From assembly GCF_029893085.1 (NCBI RefSeq), contig NZ_JARXWI010000014.1, positions 1-64,000 of the forward strand: DNA of 64,000 nt, in the 5' to 3' direction. The stretch comes from Parabacteroides sp. PFB2-10 (GTDB taxonomy: Bacteria > Bacteroidota > Bacteroidia > Bacteroidales > Tannerellaceae). The position numbers and the translations under genes were made by a program. The notes below the pieces were generated by a model, which worked only from the letters and a program-made list of their open reading frames with translations, was not told the origin of the DNA and did no database searches. Below are positions 52,601 to 60,776 of the stretch, one piece after another (the stretch's first letter is position 1; every line of letters starts with the position of its first letter).

Positions 52601-53174
52601 GAAGTGGACTATTACTTATTTGCTGTGGCTCGAATGAAATGACTTCAGGCTGTTCGGGAGGCAAAACGGACTGGCAGGCCAACCGCTGTTTGTTTAATTC
52701 CTCTTTGTTATACGCACGCAAATAACCACCTTCAGCATTTGTGGTAGCTATATAATAGGCATTCTTTTCTACCAGATCCACGTGAATCAGTGTTCCCTCG
52801 TCCGAGGCAGAGATATAGCAATAGCTAAAATCCATTCCTTCTACCTTGGCTGTGATGCCGGTTATCCCGTTATAACCGTGCGTCACCTGCTCAACCGAAG
52901 CGCGAAACTGTTTGTCTTCGAATAGGTCGAGCAACAGAATATCACCTTTATTATCTGAAGTAAGCGACTTTAACTGCGGATTGATGTCAAACAGACGTGC
53001 CTGTTTCGGTTTGCCTAAAGCATAATTGCCCGCTTGTTCCGGCATAAGCTGTCCGGTGCTTCTCAGACCACTACTTTCTTTATTGATATTTATCGTTTGC
53101 TGAGCAAACAATCCCTGGGAAATCAATAGGAAGACGAACAATCCTAAATTCCATGTTTTTGTGACAAGCTTCAT
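49695..53174 (-). CDS. T9SS-exported reprolysin-like metalloprotease
   Basis: 1159 residues from the ATG at 53174, which gives MKLVTKTWNLGLFVFLLISQ and cleavage near FAQQ. The peptidase domain (INVMVVYTEKAMLYAKTQEE, then MVHEMAHNMGCGHHKDQ, a full HExxHxxGxxH zinc site) is of M12B/reprolysin type. Next come a cadherin-like beta segment (VDGVTIEGFDPDKATYTYRT), repeats of beta-sandwich modules, and a C-terminal sorting domain (GQPWSVYIISGILIHHGLAE, RGVYIITSGDNRMKVVY) that sends the protein through the type IX system. It is a likely surface or secreted protease. The upstream start (53210) would precede the signal peptide and was not used. Confidence 0.88.
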   Translation of the reverse strand: MKLVTKTWNLGLFVFLLISQGLFAQQTININKESSGLRSTGQLMPEQAGNYALGKPKQARLFDINPQLKSLTSDNKGDILLLDLFEDKQFRASVEQVTHGYNGITGITAKVEGMDFSYCYISASDEGTLIHVDLVEKNAYYIATTNAEGGYLRAYNKEELNKQRLACQSVLPPEQPEVISFEPQQISNSPLQTAAGLTTRADELEEVTINVMVVYTEKAMLYAKTQEEASIENMITLAMQKANQASINSGIGIIFNLVHSYQTDYVEVNNSADLNHLTSPTDGKMDEVHPLRRQYGADLVMFVPEVDFTGGVGWLMTSTIGNPAYGFALSRVQQLSWTTTMVHEMAHNMGCGHHKDQSKQPGPGLYDYSSGWKGIINGQNQCTIMTYGNAYYWDGITSYEEIPYFSSPDIDYQESGVYIGDAQTADNARTLRQNKHATATYKTLIRNTLLTDLKVDGVTIEGFDPDKATYTYRTEKDTVTIEGISSSTVKGNITKAYLDHGNNVFTLSVSSANKYYGKTYQVIVNRVAVACDSSPSDPSFSDNVTAPSGDDDLNLDMKAGTLTKQSPYIISLVEGLTPIYVRENSSSTNCHTYSNGGNFNVYWKELRIKVTKDGNYTFTGNDNLIMTLFSTETPSCTGFLDSSGYWTGSSSTSTGYGKSVTASLKANTTYYLRIMLYSQPTTQFRITASGPGTSYAEAATPDGMSYTYIAVDQSDNKIKKHSPTADFRTLPNGSYTIYGVPYSYGSQANSFIGKTVSEIQNSACVILSRTSINMTVSDQPPTYGVSIGSFAGGSVRAASPGSSNGSAVLAGETVTLTISITDGYQLDSIAAYKTGSQATGVSLSGSGNQNGATRTFTMPKYGVTVTALFTKTQEKQDEEAVEAAVEAVEGGTYRVAQTAGNTEESLRTWLVNTLNNLFGSSHKVEFRSSGSSMVGNVEILSFSPAVAGTKESPAGRNGSFTYTVTLMLGATTLSTETTSGTILAIPYTETPEKRIELSLLNELTVHILNSGNVATGELTLALSGTNADVFTLPSATVASLAIGAETDVTLSVDDDLPIGTYKATLTVSAEDLTAVSQAITYVSTGTALDGSQAETLKAGVQSGTLYVSGLTPGQPWSVYIISGILIHHGLAERGEESITLPARGVYIITSGDNRMKVVY

Positions 53175-53327
53175 TCGTAAGGCTAAAATGAGAAGATTAG
53201 TATTCATCATTATTTGTATTAATAGCGGTAGTATTTAGGGATAGGTTATATATCTCACCCATAGAGACTCCCTTTATGTTACATATTTGGGCGTAAATAT
53301 AAAGAAAAGTAGCAGCATAGTCACAAA

Positions 53328-53356
53328 AAAAGGATGCCATTGTGTGGCATCCTTTT
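53328..53356 (-). terminator. Terminator of rprXY
   Basis: AAAAGGATGCCA / TGGCATCCTTTT with a 5-nt loop, followed on the minus strand by T-rich sequence, 25 nt after rprY. Confidence 0.75.
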
Positions 53357-53380
53357 GATAATATAGATAAATATTCTTTT

Positions 53381-54112
53381 TTACAACACCTGTACGCCCT
53401 CTTCGCGCGCTTGGTCTTCACCGGTAGGCGTGATCAGCTTATAGCCCTTTCCATGAATATTGATAATTTCAATACCCGGATCTTCTTTCAGGAGCTTACG
53501 CAATTTGGTGATATACACATCCATGCTGCGCGCATTGAAATAGTTATCGTCGACCCATATTGTCTTCAGGGCGTAATTGCGTTCCAGTATCTCATTCGCA
53601 TGGGCACACAAAAGACTGAGCAGTTCACATTCTTTGGTGGTCAGTTTCGTCACTTTGTCAGCGATTGTCAGTGTCTGTTTCTGTGTGTCGAACAGGAATT
53701 CGCCCAGTTTGTAGAAAGGAATATCTTTCATTTTCTTTCCTTTCACCCGGCGAAGGATCGCTTCGATACGCAACAGCAGCTCTTCCATGCTGAATGGTTT
53801 TGTCAAATAGTCGTCGGCTCCCAGTTTGAATCCTTCCAGGATATCATCTTTCATGGTCTTTGCCGTCAGGAAGATGATGGGTATATCCGGATTGATAGAA
53901 CGGATTTCCTGCGCCAGGGTGAAGCCGTCTTTCTTCGGCATCATCACGTCCAACACACAAAGGTCGTATTTGCCCTTGGTAAATCCTTTATATCCCGCTT
54001 CTCCATCGGAGAAAAGATCCGTAACATACCCTTTAGCCTGCAGGTATTCCCTGAGTAACATTCCTAAATTTTCGTCGTCTTCGCAAAAGAAGATCTTGAT
54101 TTTTTCTTCCAT
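53381..54112 (-). CDS. rprY: Response regulator RprY
   Basis: 243 residues. The receiver has acidic residues in FFCEDDENLG, the phosphorylated Asp in CVLDVMMPKKDG, Thr/Lys in IIFLTAKTM and YLTKPFSMEEL. The output is an OmpR-type winged helix (KLTTKECELLSLLCAHANEI, SMDVYITKLRKLLKEDPGIE, HGKGYKLITP). Partner of rprX, 4 nt downstream of it. In Bacteroides fragilis this pair was found through tetracycline effects and acts in stress and redox control. Confidence 0.92.
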   Translation of the reverse strand: MEEKIKIFFCEDDENLGMLLREYLQAKGYVTDLFSDGEAGYKGFTKGKYDLCVLDVMMPKKDGFTLAQEIRSINPDIPIIFLTAKTMKDDILEGFKLGADDYLTKPFSMEELLLRIEAILRRVKGKKMKDIPFYKLGEFLFDTQKQTLTIADKVTKLTTKECELLSLLCAHANEILERNYALKTIWVDDNYFNARSMDVYITKLRKLLKEDPGIEIINIHGKGYKLITPTGEDQAREEGVQVL

Positions 54113-54116
54113 AAGT

Positions 54117-55676
54117 CTAACTTTTTATAAGAGGTAAAGTAATAATAAATTTCGTTCCAACATTGCCGGCGCCCTGCTCGGCACGGATCGTGCCTTTGTG
54201 GTCTTCTACCATTTTACGCACATACGCCAGGCCTAATCCAAAGCCTTTCACGTCGTGTACGTTGCCGGTTGGGATCCGGTAAAACCGATCGAACACTTTT
54301 TTCAGGTGTTCTTTCTTGATGCCGATCCCGTTGTCTTCCACCGAGATCAACAGCCGCCCATTATCGTTCCAGGTACGCGCCATCAGCTTCAGCGGCACAT
54401 CCTGTCGGCGGTATTTCACTGCGTTATCCATCAAATTGAACAACACATTGGTGATATGCATCTCATCGGCATAAATAGCCGACTCCTCTGCACGCAGATC
54501 GATATCCAATGTGCCGCCATATTTTTCCACTTTCAATACAAACGTATTGGCGATGCCCGCCACCAGATCGTTTGCATCGATCTCTTTTAGTTTCAGGCTG
54601 GCTTTCTGCTTTTCGAAAAGCGACATCTGCAATACCTTTTCCACCAGGAAGCTCAGGCGTTTTGTCTCGTCACCAATTACACCGGAGATGTGCTTGAATA
54701 CGTCCGGACTTTTGGTGATATCGGTATCTTTCATCATCTGCGACGCCAGCGAAATGGTCGATACCGGCGTCTTCAGCTCGTGCGTCATATTGTTGATAAA
54801 GTCGTTCTTCATCTCCGACAATTTCTTCTGACGGAAGATAATAAAGAGGGTGAAGGTAAACGTGACAAGCAGGATGAACAGAAAGATAAACGACGGCACA
54901 ATAAACTGCACCTGGCTTCGGATATAATCCTGTTTGGTCGGGAAATAAACACGTAGCCAATTCTGCCGGGAGGGAGGGTCGTTCGAGAACAACACCGTGG
55001 TTACCATATCCGAAGCATTGATCTGTCGCTGCATTTCCCCGCTCTGATATACCGGATTGCCGTCTTTGTTGATCACTTGAAAGACAAAAGGAATATTTAG
55101 CCCATTGTTTACAAACTCGGTTCGCAGATAGTTGTTCAACTGTTTGAAGTCGACCCTTTCCTGAATAGGTTTCAGGTTGGCCGTATGCAACATATCCCGG
55201 GCAACCTCGCGAAGTTGTTCCAACTGGATCAAATAACGGCGGGCATATTCCCGCTGCAGGTCGGCAGATGTCTTTACGATGTTATGGCCGGATTGCTGTT
55301 GTTGCTGGCGGGTAGATAACGAAGAGAGAGGATCTGTTTTCTGGCTGGCAATCGCATTGAATTCTAATTTCTGCACAATGCCTTCCTCCTCCTGGCGTAT
55401 TTTGTATTGCATAATGATCTGTTCCACATTCCTTGTGTCCAAGGAGGAACTCTGCAGGTGGGAATGCTGCAACTCCATGTCTTCCAACAGGTATTTGTTC
55501 GCCTCGTCTTTTTCAAGGTTTTTCGACACCTGGTTCAGGCTTTTCTTCACAATTTCGTTGAATTGCTCGCCTCGCATCCGGGTGATATCAGCAATGTAGG
55601 TTACCTGCATATAAAGCAACATCGCAAAGGTGAAAACCATTACGCCTGTTACTAACCATATCGTTGACTTCCTCAT
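54117..55676 (-). CDS. rprX: Sensor histidine kinase RprX
   Basis: 519 residues. It has an N-terminal membrane helix (IWLVTGVMVFTFAMLLYMQV), a ~240-residue periplasmic sensor, a second helix (FIVPSFIFLFILLVTFTFTL), an H-box FINNMTHELKTPVSTISLAS and an ATPase domain with FNLMDNAVKYRRQD, ISVEDNGIGIKKEH and KGFGLGLAYVRKMVEDH. It forms an operon with rprY. Confidence 0.92.
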   Translation of the reverse strand: MRKSTIWLVTGVMVFTFAMLLYMQVTYIADITRMRGEQFNEIVKKSLNQVSKNLEKDEANKYLLEDMELQHSHLQSSSLDTRNVEQIIMQYKIRQEEEGIVQKLEFNAIASQKTDPLSSLSTRQQQQQSGHNIVKTSADLQREYARRYLIQLEQLREVARDMLHTANLKPIQERVDFKQLNNYLRTEFVNNGLNIPFVFQVINKDGNPVYQSGEMQRQINASDMVTTVLFSNDPPSRQNWLRVYFPTKQDYIRSQVQFIVPSFIFLFILLVTFTFTLFIIFRQKKLSEMKNDFINNMTHELKTPVSTISLASQMMKDTDITKSPDVFKHISGVIGDETKRLSFLVEKVLQMSLFEKQKASLKLKEIDANDLVAGIANTFVLKVEKYGGTLDIDLRAEESAIYADEMHITNVLFNLMDNAVKYRRQDVPLKLMARTWNDNGRLLISVEDNGIGIKKEHLKKVFDRFYRIPTGNVHDVKGFGLGLAYVRKMVEDHKGTIRAEQGAGNVGTKFIITLPLIKS

Positions 55677-56164
55677 TCTTTTTCGAATCTCTTTTTAACA
55701 AAACAAATTAAGCTCCTTTTAGTTTAATATTCACACAAAAAAAGTAAAATTTGAGGGGTTCAAATGTTAATTAAGCCTGTTTTTCCGATCTTTTATCGCA
55801 GACAATTAGGGTTTTATTCTCTAATTACTCATTCCGCCATTTTGTCATAAAAAAATCTTTTTCGAGAAGATAAAAACGGATTTTTGTAAAGAAGCCGAAA
55901 TGTCATTTTGATATTTCGGCAGGAGAATGTTGGAGAAAAGGTAGGACTTTGGAGACAAACTCCCGGGAGAAACACTTTTTAACAAACCGGAATGTAAGTG
56001 CAACTACCCCATTTACTTAGAAAATTCGGTCTGTTGCTTACACCTTGTTTTTACTGTTTCTACTGTTTTGTGGCCATCGTATCGACTGACGCAATGGCAG
56101 TTTTGGAGCATTTGCATCCCGTTCGATCGTTTTATAATGCTTCAGGTGAATAGTTGTGTTATAA
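55677..56164. other. Gap with one repeat copy
   Basis: Contains the most diverged CTCCCGGGAG repeat (55895-56045: GGACTTTGGAGACAAACTCC, CGGGAGAAACACTTTTTAAC). No gene seen on either strand. Confidence 0.65.
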
Positions 56165-56200
56165 AAAAGCCCGGTATCACTTTGCTGATACCGGGCTTTT
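56165..56200 (-). terminator. Terminator of the outer-membrane barrel gene
   Basis: AAAAGCCCGGTATCA / TGATACCGGGCTTTT with a 6-nt loop. It lies 11 nt after the stop of the minus-strand gene at 56211 and has T runs on both sides. Confidence 0.88.
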
Positions 56201-56210
56201 CTATTTTTTA

Positions 56211-59105
56211 TTAGAAAGGCATACCGCCGCCTCCCATAGGAGGACCACCAAAGCCACCACGACCGCCGCCATGTCCACCCGGTCCACCCTGTCCACGACC
56301 CGGACGCGAATCATCCATCGTAGCACCGCCTTTAAAGATATTGAAGCGGTAGATGAAATGAACCATGAAATAGCTGCCTATCGTATTGAATTGCGAGTCA
56401 CGCGTGTAGTTAGCCGTTACGGTACGTGACACATTGCTTCTCTGTTGCAGAATGTCGTACATCTTAAAGCGAAGCGTTGCCGCATTTCCCTTCAGGAAAG
56501 AATAAGAAGCAGAAGCATTCCACAAGAGTTCGTCCGTATCATAACCATCGGTGTAACCCGTGCTTGTCCGCCAGGCGATATCACTTTCGATTTTGAAATT
56601 GGCCGGCAAATAGATCGTAGTGTTGCCTCCGACGCTATAATTGTAGATGTTCTGATTCTGATTATTGCTGGTCTCCAACGTATTCTTCGTCTTCTGGTAG
56701 TTGATCGAGCCATTCACACCCAAATCCAGGAAAGAAGAGCGGAAATCGATACCAGCTCTTTCCATAATCTGAAGATTTGTATTTTTATTCTTGCTGTCGA
56801 CAATGGTGAAATTCATATCATCCGACCATACTTTATCGCCAATATAGGTGGTTCTGTTGTTGAAAGAACCACGGGTCATGGAGTTGATCGAGAATTTTTT
56901 GTTCTTCAGCGGGGTATTAATCATCAATGTCAGGTCGCCGCTATAGTTACCGTTCATATTGCGGTAGGTCGTTGTCTTGTTACCGCTTCCGTCGTTCTCG
57001 TTGATCACATAAGAAGAGATATTGTTCACCACATAATTCCCGCCTCCCATCACACGCATGGTAAACTGGCTTTCCTGCTGGAATGTCTGGTATGTCACAC
57101 GGAACTGGTTGGTATAGTATGGTTTCAAATCCGGATTACCCTGTACTACATTACGCGGATTGGAGTAATCGGGCACCGGTTGCAACTGGGCAACACTCGG
57201 CTGGGAGGTTCTTCCGTCGTAATCGATTCGCAAATTAGACTGACGACTGAAGTTATAACGGAACTGTGCCGTCGGCGAGAAGTTCACTACGCTTTGTTTC
57301 ACTTCCGAAAGGATGGAGTCACCGATGAAATTCACACTCTTACTATTCGAAGGATCGACATTAAACCCGATCGTATAATTATACTTTTCCCGGATAGCCT
57401 TAAAGCTTAGGCTGGCACGTTGGGTCAGGAAGTCATTCCGATAGTTTTGTGTTTGCGCCGTATCGATCACCGTATAGTTGCCAAAGTCATCCAATACGTA
57501 AACATTCTTCAGCGATTCCTGTTGCTGACGGCTGATATTATAGGTCAACTGGATAAAGTTATTACGTCCCAAAGGTTCCACCCAAGAAACATACGCCCGG
57601 AAGTTGCTTCCATTGACATCGTTCTTTATCTTTTCATCGCGCAGATCATCCGCCCGATTGGCATAATAGGTATTGGCAACATTGCTTCCGTCCTGATCGC
57701 GGCTGGTCATTCCTCCTGAAATAGAAGCACTGAAAATACGACCATTATCATTCAACCGACGGCTGAATTCCAAGCGGGCATCCATATTATAGCCATCACC
57801 GCTGTATCTGGATAGCTGATCGCCATAGTTGATGGTATCGCGCAAAGCATCCAATTCTGCCGTATAGCTGGAACCAAACTGGGAGTTTTTACTGTAACTC
57901 AGATTGGGACGGAAAATCAATGTCGTGCGATCGTCCGGTTTCCATTCCAAGCGAAAGTTTGCTCCAATGTTATCGTTTGAATTACTACGGAAGCTGGAAC
58001 CTGTTTCGTATCTTGTTTCCGACTGTACGTTTTCCTGGCTTGTTTCCGACTCCGCTTCGTTCTTCGACTTGGCATACCGCAGATTCCCATTTAACGTCAG
58101 CGTCTTACTGAGCTCCTTCGCAAAGTCGAAGCCGATATTTCCGGAAGTGGTGATGCCATTACCGCCGCCCCCCATCATCATACCACGGCCTCCGGCGCCA
58201 CCCATGCCGCTGAACATTCCCATATCCGAGAATCCCATATTGTTGGTATTGTTCATACCGCCTAATAAGGTGTAGCGGTCGTTGTTAATCATTCTATTCA
58301 GCATGAAGTTTCCTTCGTAACGGTCTTCGCTACCGTATCCGGCATTGACATTTCCTACCCAGCCCTCTTTCATGCCCGGTTTGATCGTCAGGTTGATCAC
58401 CGTCTCTTCATCGCCGTCGTCAAAACCGGTCAAACGTGCCATTTCACTCAGGCGATCCAATACCTGTACCTTATCCACCATATTGGAAGGAAGGTTTTTG
58501 GTAGCCACTTTCGGGTCGTCCGAGAAGAATTCTTTTCCATCCACAAGGATTTTATTGATCGACTTTCCGTTTACAGTCACTGCCCCTTCAGAACTGACCT
58601 CCACGCCCGGCATCTTCTTCAATAGATCTTCCAGGGCTGAGCCTTCGCTTACTTTAAAAGAATCGGCATTGTATTCTATCGTGTCGTTGCGCACAATTAC
58701 CTCCGGCGCTTTTCCGGTAACAACCGCTTCCCCCAATAAAACAGCATCGTCTTTCAATTGCAATTTGCCTACATTTACCGGATCAGTCTGTCCGGATATC
58801 TGCAAAGGCTGATAAACAGGTTCAAAACCAATAAACGAGACATTCAGCATATAGACGCCGGAAGGGATATTCTTCAAACTAAAACTCCCATTTTTTCCTG
58901 TAGCTACTCCGGCCACCATACTGCTGTCACGCACACTTAACAAACGAACCGTAGCCTGTTCGACAGCGTCGCCTGTTCCGGCCTCCACCACCTGTCCTTT
59001 CACCTCTACGCTTCCACCGCTGCTTCTCCGACTCTGGCTCTGGCCATACATACTCACAGATGTAACCAACAAAATCATCAACAATAGATATCTTCCCACT
59101 TTCAT
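56211..59105 (-). CDS. Carboxypeptidase/TonB-plug outer-membrane beta-barrel protein
   Basis: 964 residues. Signal peptide, then a CarboxypepD-regulatory-like domain (VEVKGQVVEAGTGDAVEQAT, SGVYMLNVSFIGFEPVYQP), a plug (YNADSFKVSEGSALEDLLKK, MPGVEVSSEGAVTVNGKSIN, KILVDGKEFFSDDPK) and a long beta-barrel (OMP_b-brl_3 family). There is a Gly/Met-rich insert (GMFSGMGGAGGRGMMMGGGG) and a Gly-rich C-terminus (GGRGGFGGPPMGGGGMPF). Such proteins resemble SusC but lack a SusD partner; the substrate is unknown. Confidence 0.85.
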   Translation of the reverse strand: MKVGRYLLLMILLVTSVSMYGQSQSRRSSGGSVEVKGQVVEAGTGDAVEQATVRLLSVRDSSMVAGVATGKNGSFSLKNIPSGVYMLNVSFIGFEPVYQPLQISGQTDPVNVGKLQLKDDAVLLGEAVVTGKAPEVIVRNDTIEYNADSFKVSEGSALEDLLKKMPGVEVSSEGAVTVNGKSINKILVDGKEFFSDDPKVATKNLPSNMVDKVQVLDRLSEMARLTGFDDGDEETVINLTIKPGMKEGWVGNVNAGYGSEDRYEGNFMLNRMINNDRYTLLGGMNNTNNMGFSDMGMFSGMGGAGGRGMMMGGGGNGITTSGNIGFDFAKELSKTLTLNGNLRYAKSKNEAESETSQENVQSETRYETGSSFRSNSNDNIGANFRLEWKPDDRTTLIFRPNLSYSKNSQFGSSYTAELDALRDTINYGDQLSRYSGDGYNMDARLEFSRRLNDNGRIFSASISGGMTSRDQDGSNVANTYYANRADDLRDEKIKNDVNGSNFRAYVSWVEPLGRNNFIQLTYNISRQQQESLKNVYVLDDFGNYTVIDTAQTQNYRNDFLTQRASLSFKAIREKYNYTIGFNVDPSNSKSVNFIGDSILSEVKQSVVNFSPTAQFRYNFSRQSNLRIDYDGRTSQPSVAQLQPVPDYSNPRNVVQGNPDLKPYYTNQFRVTYQTFQQESQFTMRVMGGGNYVVNNISSYVINENDGSGNKTTTYRNMNGNYSGDLTLMINTPLKNKKFSINSMTRGSFNNRTTYIGDKVWSDDMNFTIVDSKNKNTNLQIMERAGIDFRSSFLDLGVNGSINYQKTKNTLETSNNQNQNIYNYSVGGNTTIYLPANFKIESDIAWRTSTGYTDGYDTDELLWNASASYSFLKGNAATLRFKMYDILQQRSNVSRTVTANYTRDSQFNTIGSYFMVHFIYRFNIFKGGATMDDSRPGRGQGGPGGHGGGRGGFGGPPMGGGGMPF

Positions 59106-59513
59106 AAAATTTATTGAATAGTTTCACTTATGTTCGGAAGATAGACAAGGCGATAAAGAATTAGTTTAAAAAGAAAAAGTATGATTTGCTTTTATTAACA
59201 AAACGCCCGATATTGCCTTGTAATCATTTGAAGGGAGAGGTCTAATAGTATAAGAGGTAAAGATACCAATTAGCTAAACCCGATCTTTGCTTGTTAGATG
59301 GGTTCTTTTCGATTGCAGGAAAACGGAAAGTAGGATCAATATCAGGCCGATATGAATACCTGCATATTTCACCTATGCACATTACCTGTTGCGGAATGAA
59401 AACAGCATATATTAATTCTATCAATGGGCTATCTGTCAATTAATTCAGCAAAGATTAGGTAAAGTCAGTTAGTCGTGGTTATATTTGTGAGATGATTAGA
59501 AAACCATTGTAAA
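59106..59513. other. Gene-free gap with a promoter element
   Basis: AT-rich, no gene or repeat recognised. TATATTTG at 59480-59487 fits the -7 consensus for the VKOR fusion gene (ATG 59514). Confidence 0.5.
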
Positions 59514-60743
59514 ATGATCACTTCCGGAAAGAAAAAACTATACCTCCCAATTTGGCCGTGCTGGCGTCGGTTTTTAGTGGTTTTAATTTTGGTTGCTTTG
59601 GTTGTAAGTGCGATACTAAGTTGGCATTCTATTACCGGTGACGCCATGGCGGGATGCGGCAATGACGGTTCATGCCATAACGTTTTTGGCAGTCGCTGGT
59701 CGATGTTGGCAGGAATATTCCCTGTCAGTGGTTTGGCAATGGGGGTCTATTTTGCCCTTTTAGTCTCCGTCTTTTTCATTGGGAACGACACGGATATATC
59801 GATCCGCCGCTTGGCTTGGGTTGCCCTTTTAATCCTTTCCGGTTCTATTGCAGGCAGTGCGATTTGGTTCACGATTATCCAAAAACAGATTATAGGTGAA
59901 TTTTGCTCTTACTGTATGACGGCTCATGTCGTGGGTCTTTTCATAGCCACGTTAGTTATTTGGTGGGCTGCGAAGGAAAAGGCATATCTCCGGCATGCAC
60001 ACAGAAAGCTTTTCAAACCACTCCAAATAGCGCTGCTTGTTTTTACAGGTTTGGTGTTGGCCGCTCTTTTAGCTACCATACAAATCAACTTCACCGGTGT
60101 GGCTACAACGCAACGCGGCAATTATCAGGATGATCAGGTGATTTTTGACTTTCAGGATGTTCCTCTCGCGGGTTCGCCCGATGCGCAACATAAAGTAACA
60201 CTGCTTTTTGACTATCAATGCTCTCATTGCCAAAAGATACATTTCATGCTCGACGATGTGATACAACGTTACGAAGGAACACTCGCCTTTGTGTTGTGTC
60301 CGACACCGCTGAATAGCTCCTGCAATCCGTACGTTTTGAAAGATGTCGACGCATTCGCGAATTCGTGCGACCTGGCCAAGATAGGCCTGTCGGTCTGGTT
60401 TGCAAACCGGGAAGTTTTCCGCGAGTTCGAGAATTGGATGTTTTCATTCGAAACAGGCAACTACTGGCGTCCCCGTAATATAGAAGCCGCCCGGGCAAAG
60501 GCGATTGAACTGTTGGGAGAGGAGGAGTTCGAAATCGCAAAGACTGATCCGAGAGTGGAGCAGTGTCTTCAAAACAGCATGTATATCTTCGGTCAAATCA
60601 TACGAGGAGGCAACAGCAGTATACCCAAAATGATCTATGGTTCGCAATGGATAACTCCCGAACCCTACAGTGCGGATGAACTGGTTTCCATCTTAGAGAA
60701 AAGCCTGGCTGTGCCTTTGCCGTATCGACACAACACGCATTAA
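59514..60743 (+). CDS. VKOR-thioredoxin fusion (disulfide-forming membrane protein)
   Basis: 409 residues. Residues ~18-195 are a four- to five-helix VKOR domain with Cys48 and Cys54 (AGCGNDGSCHNVFGSRWS) and the active CxxC Cys131/Cys134 (EFCSYCMTAH). A C-terminal DsbA-like thioredoxin domain (from ~205) has CSHC at 236-239 (LLFDYQCSHCQKIHF) and a possible cis-Pro region (SSIPKMIYGSQWI). VKOR re-oxidises DsbA-like partners with quinone, so this single protein can make disulfides in exported proteins. The GH54 gene starts 33 nt downstream and is probably co-transcribed. Confidence 0.88.
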   Translation: MITSGKKKLYLPIWPCWRRFLVVLILVALVVSAILSWHSITGDAMAGCGNDGSCHNVFGSRWSMLAGIFPVSGLAMGVYFALLVSVFFIGNDTDISIRRLAWVALLILSGSIAGSAIWFTIIQKQIIGEFCSYCMTAHVVGLFIATLVIWWAAKEKAYLRHAHRKLFKPLQIALLVFTGLVLAALLATIQINFTGVATTQRGNYQDDQVIFDFQDVPLAGSPDAQHKVTLLFDYQCSHCQKIHFMLDDVIQRYEGTLAFVLCPTPLNSSCNPYVLKDVDAFANSCDLAKIGLSVWFANREVFREFENWMFSFETGNYWRPRNIEAARAKAIELLGEEEFEIAKTDPRVEQCLQNSMYIFGQIIRGGNSSIPKMIYGSQWITPEPYSADELVSILEKSLAVPLPYRHNTH

Positions 60744-60776
60744 CAGTATAATTATAAATAATAATTCTGATCCACC

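Noticed and set aside
53342-54058. 238-codon plus-strand frame
   Set aside because: It is antisense to rprY, which has all response-regulator residues.
56445-57410. 321-codon plus-strand frame
   Set aside because: It is a shadow of the outer-membrane barrel gene.
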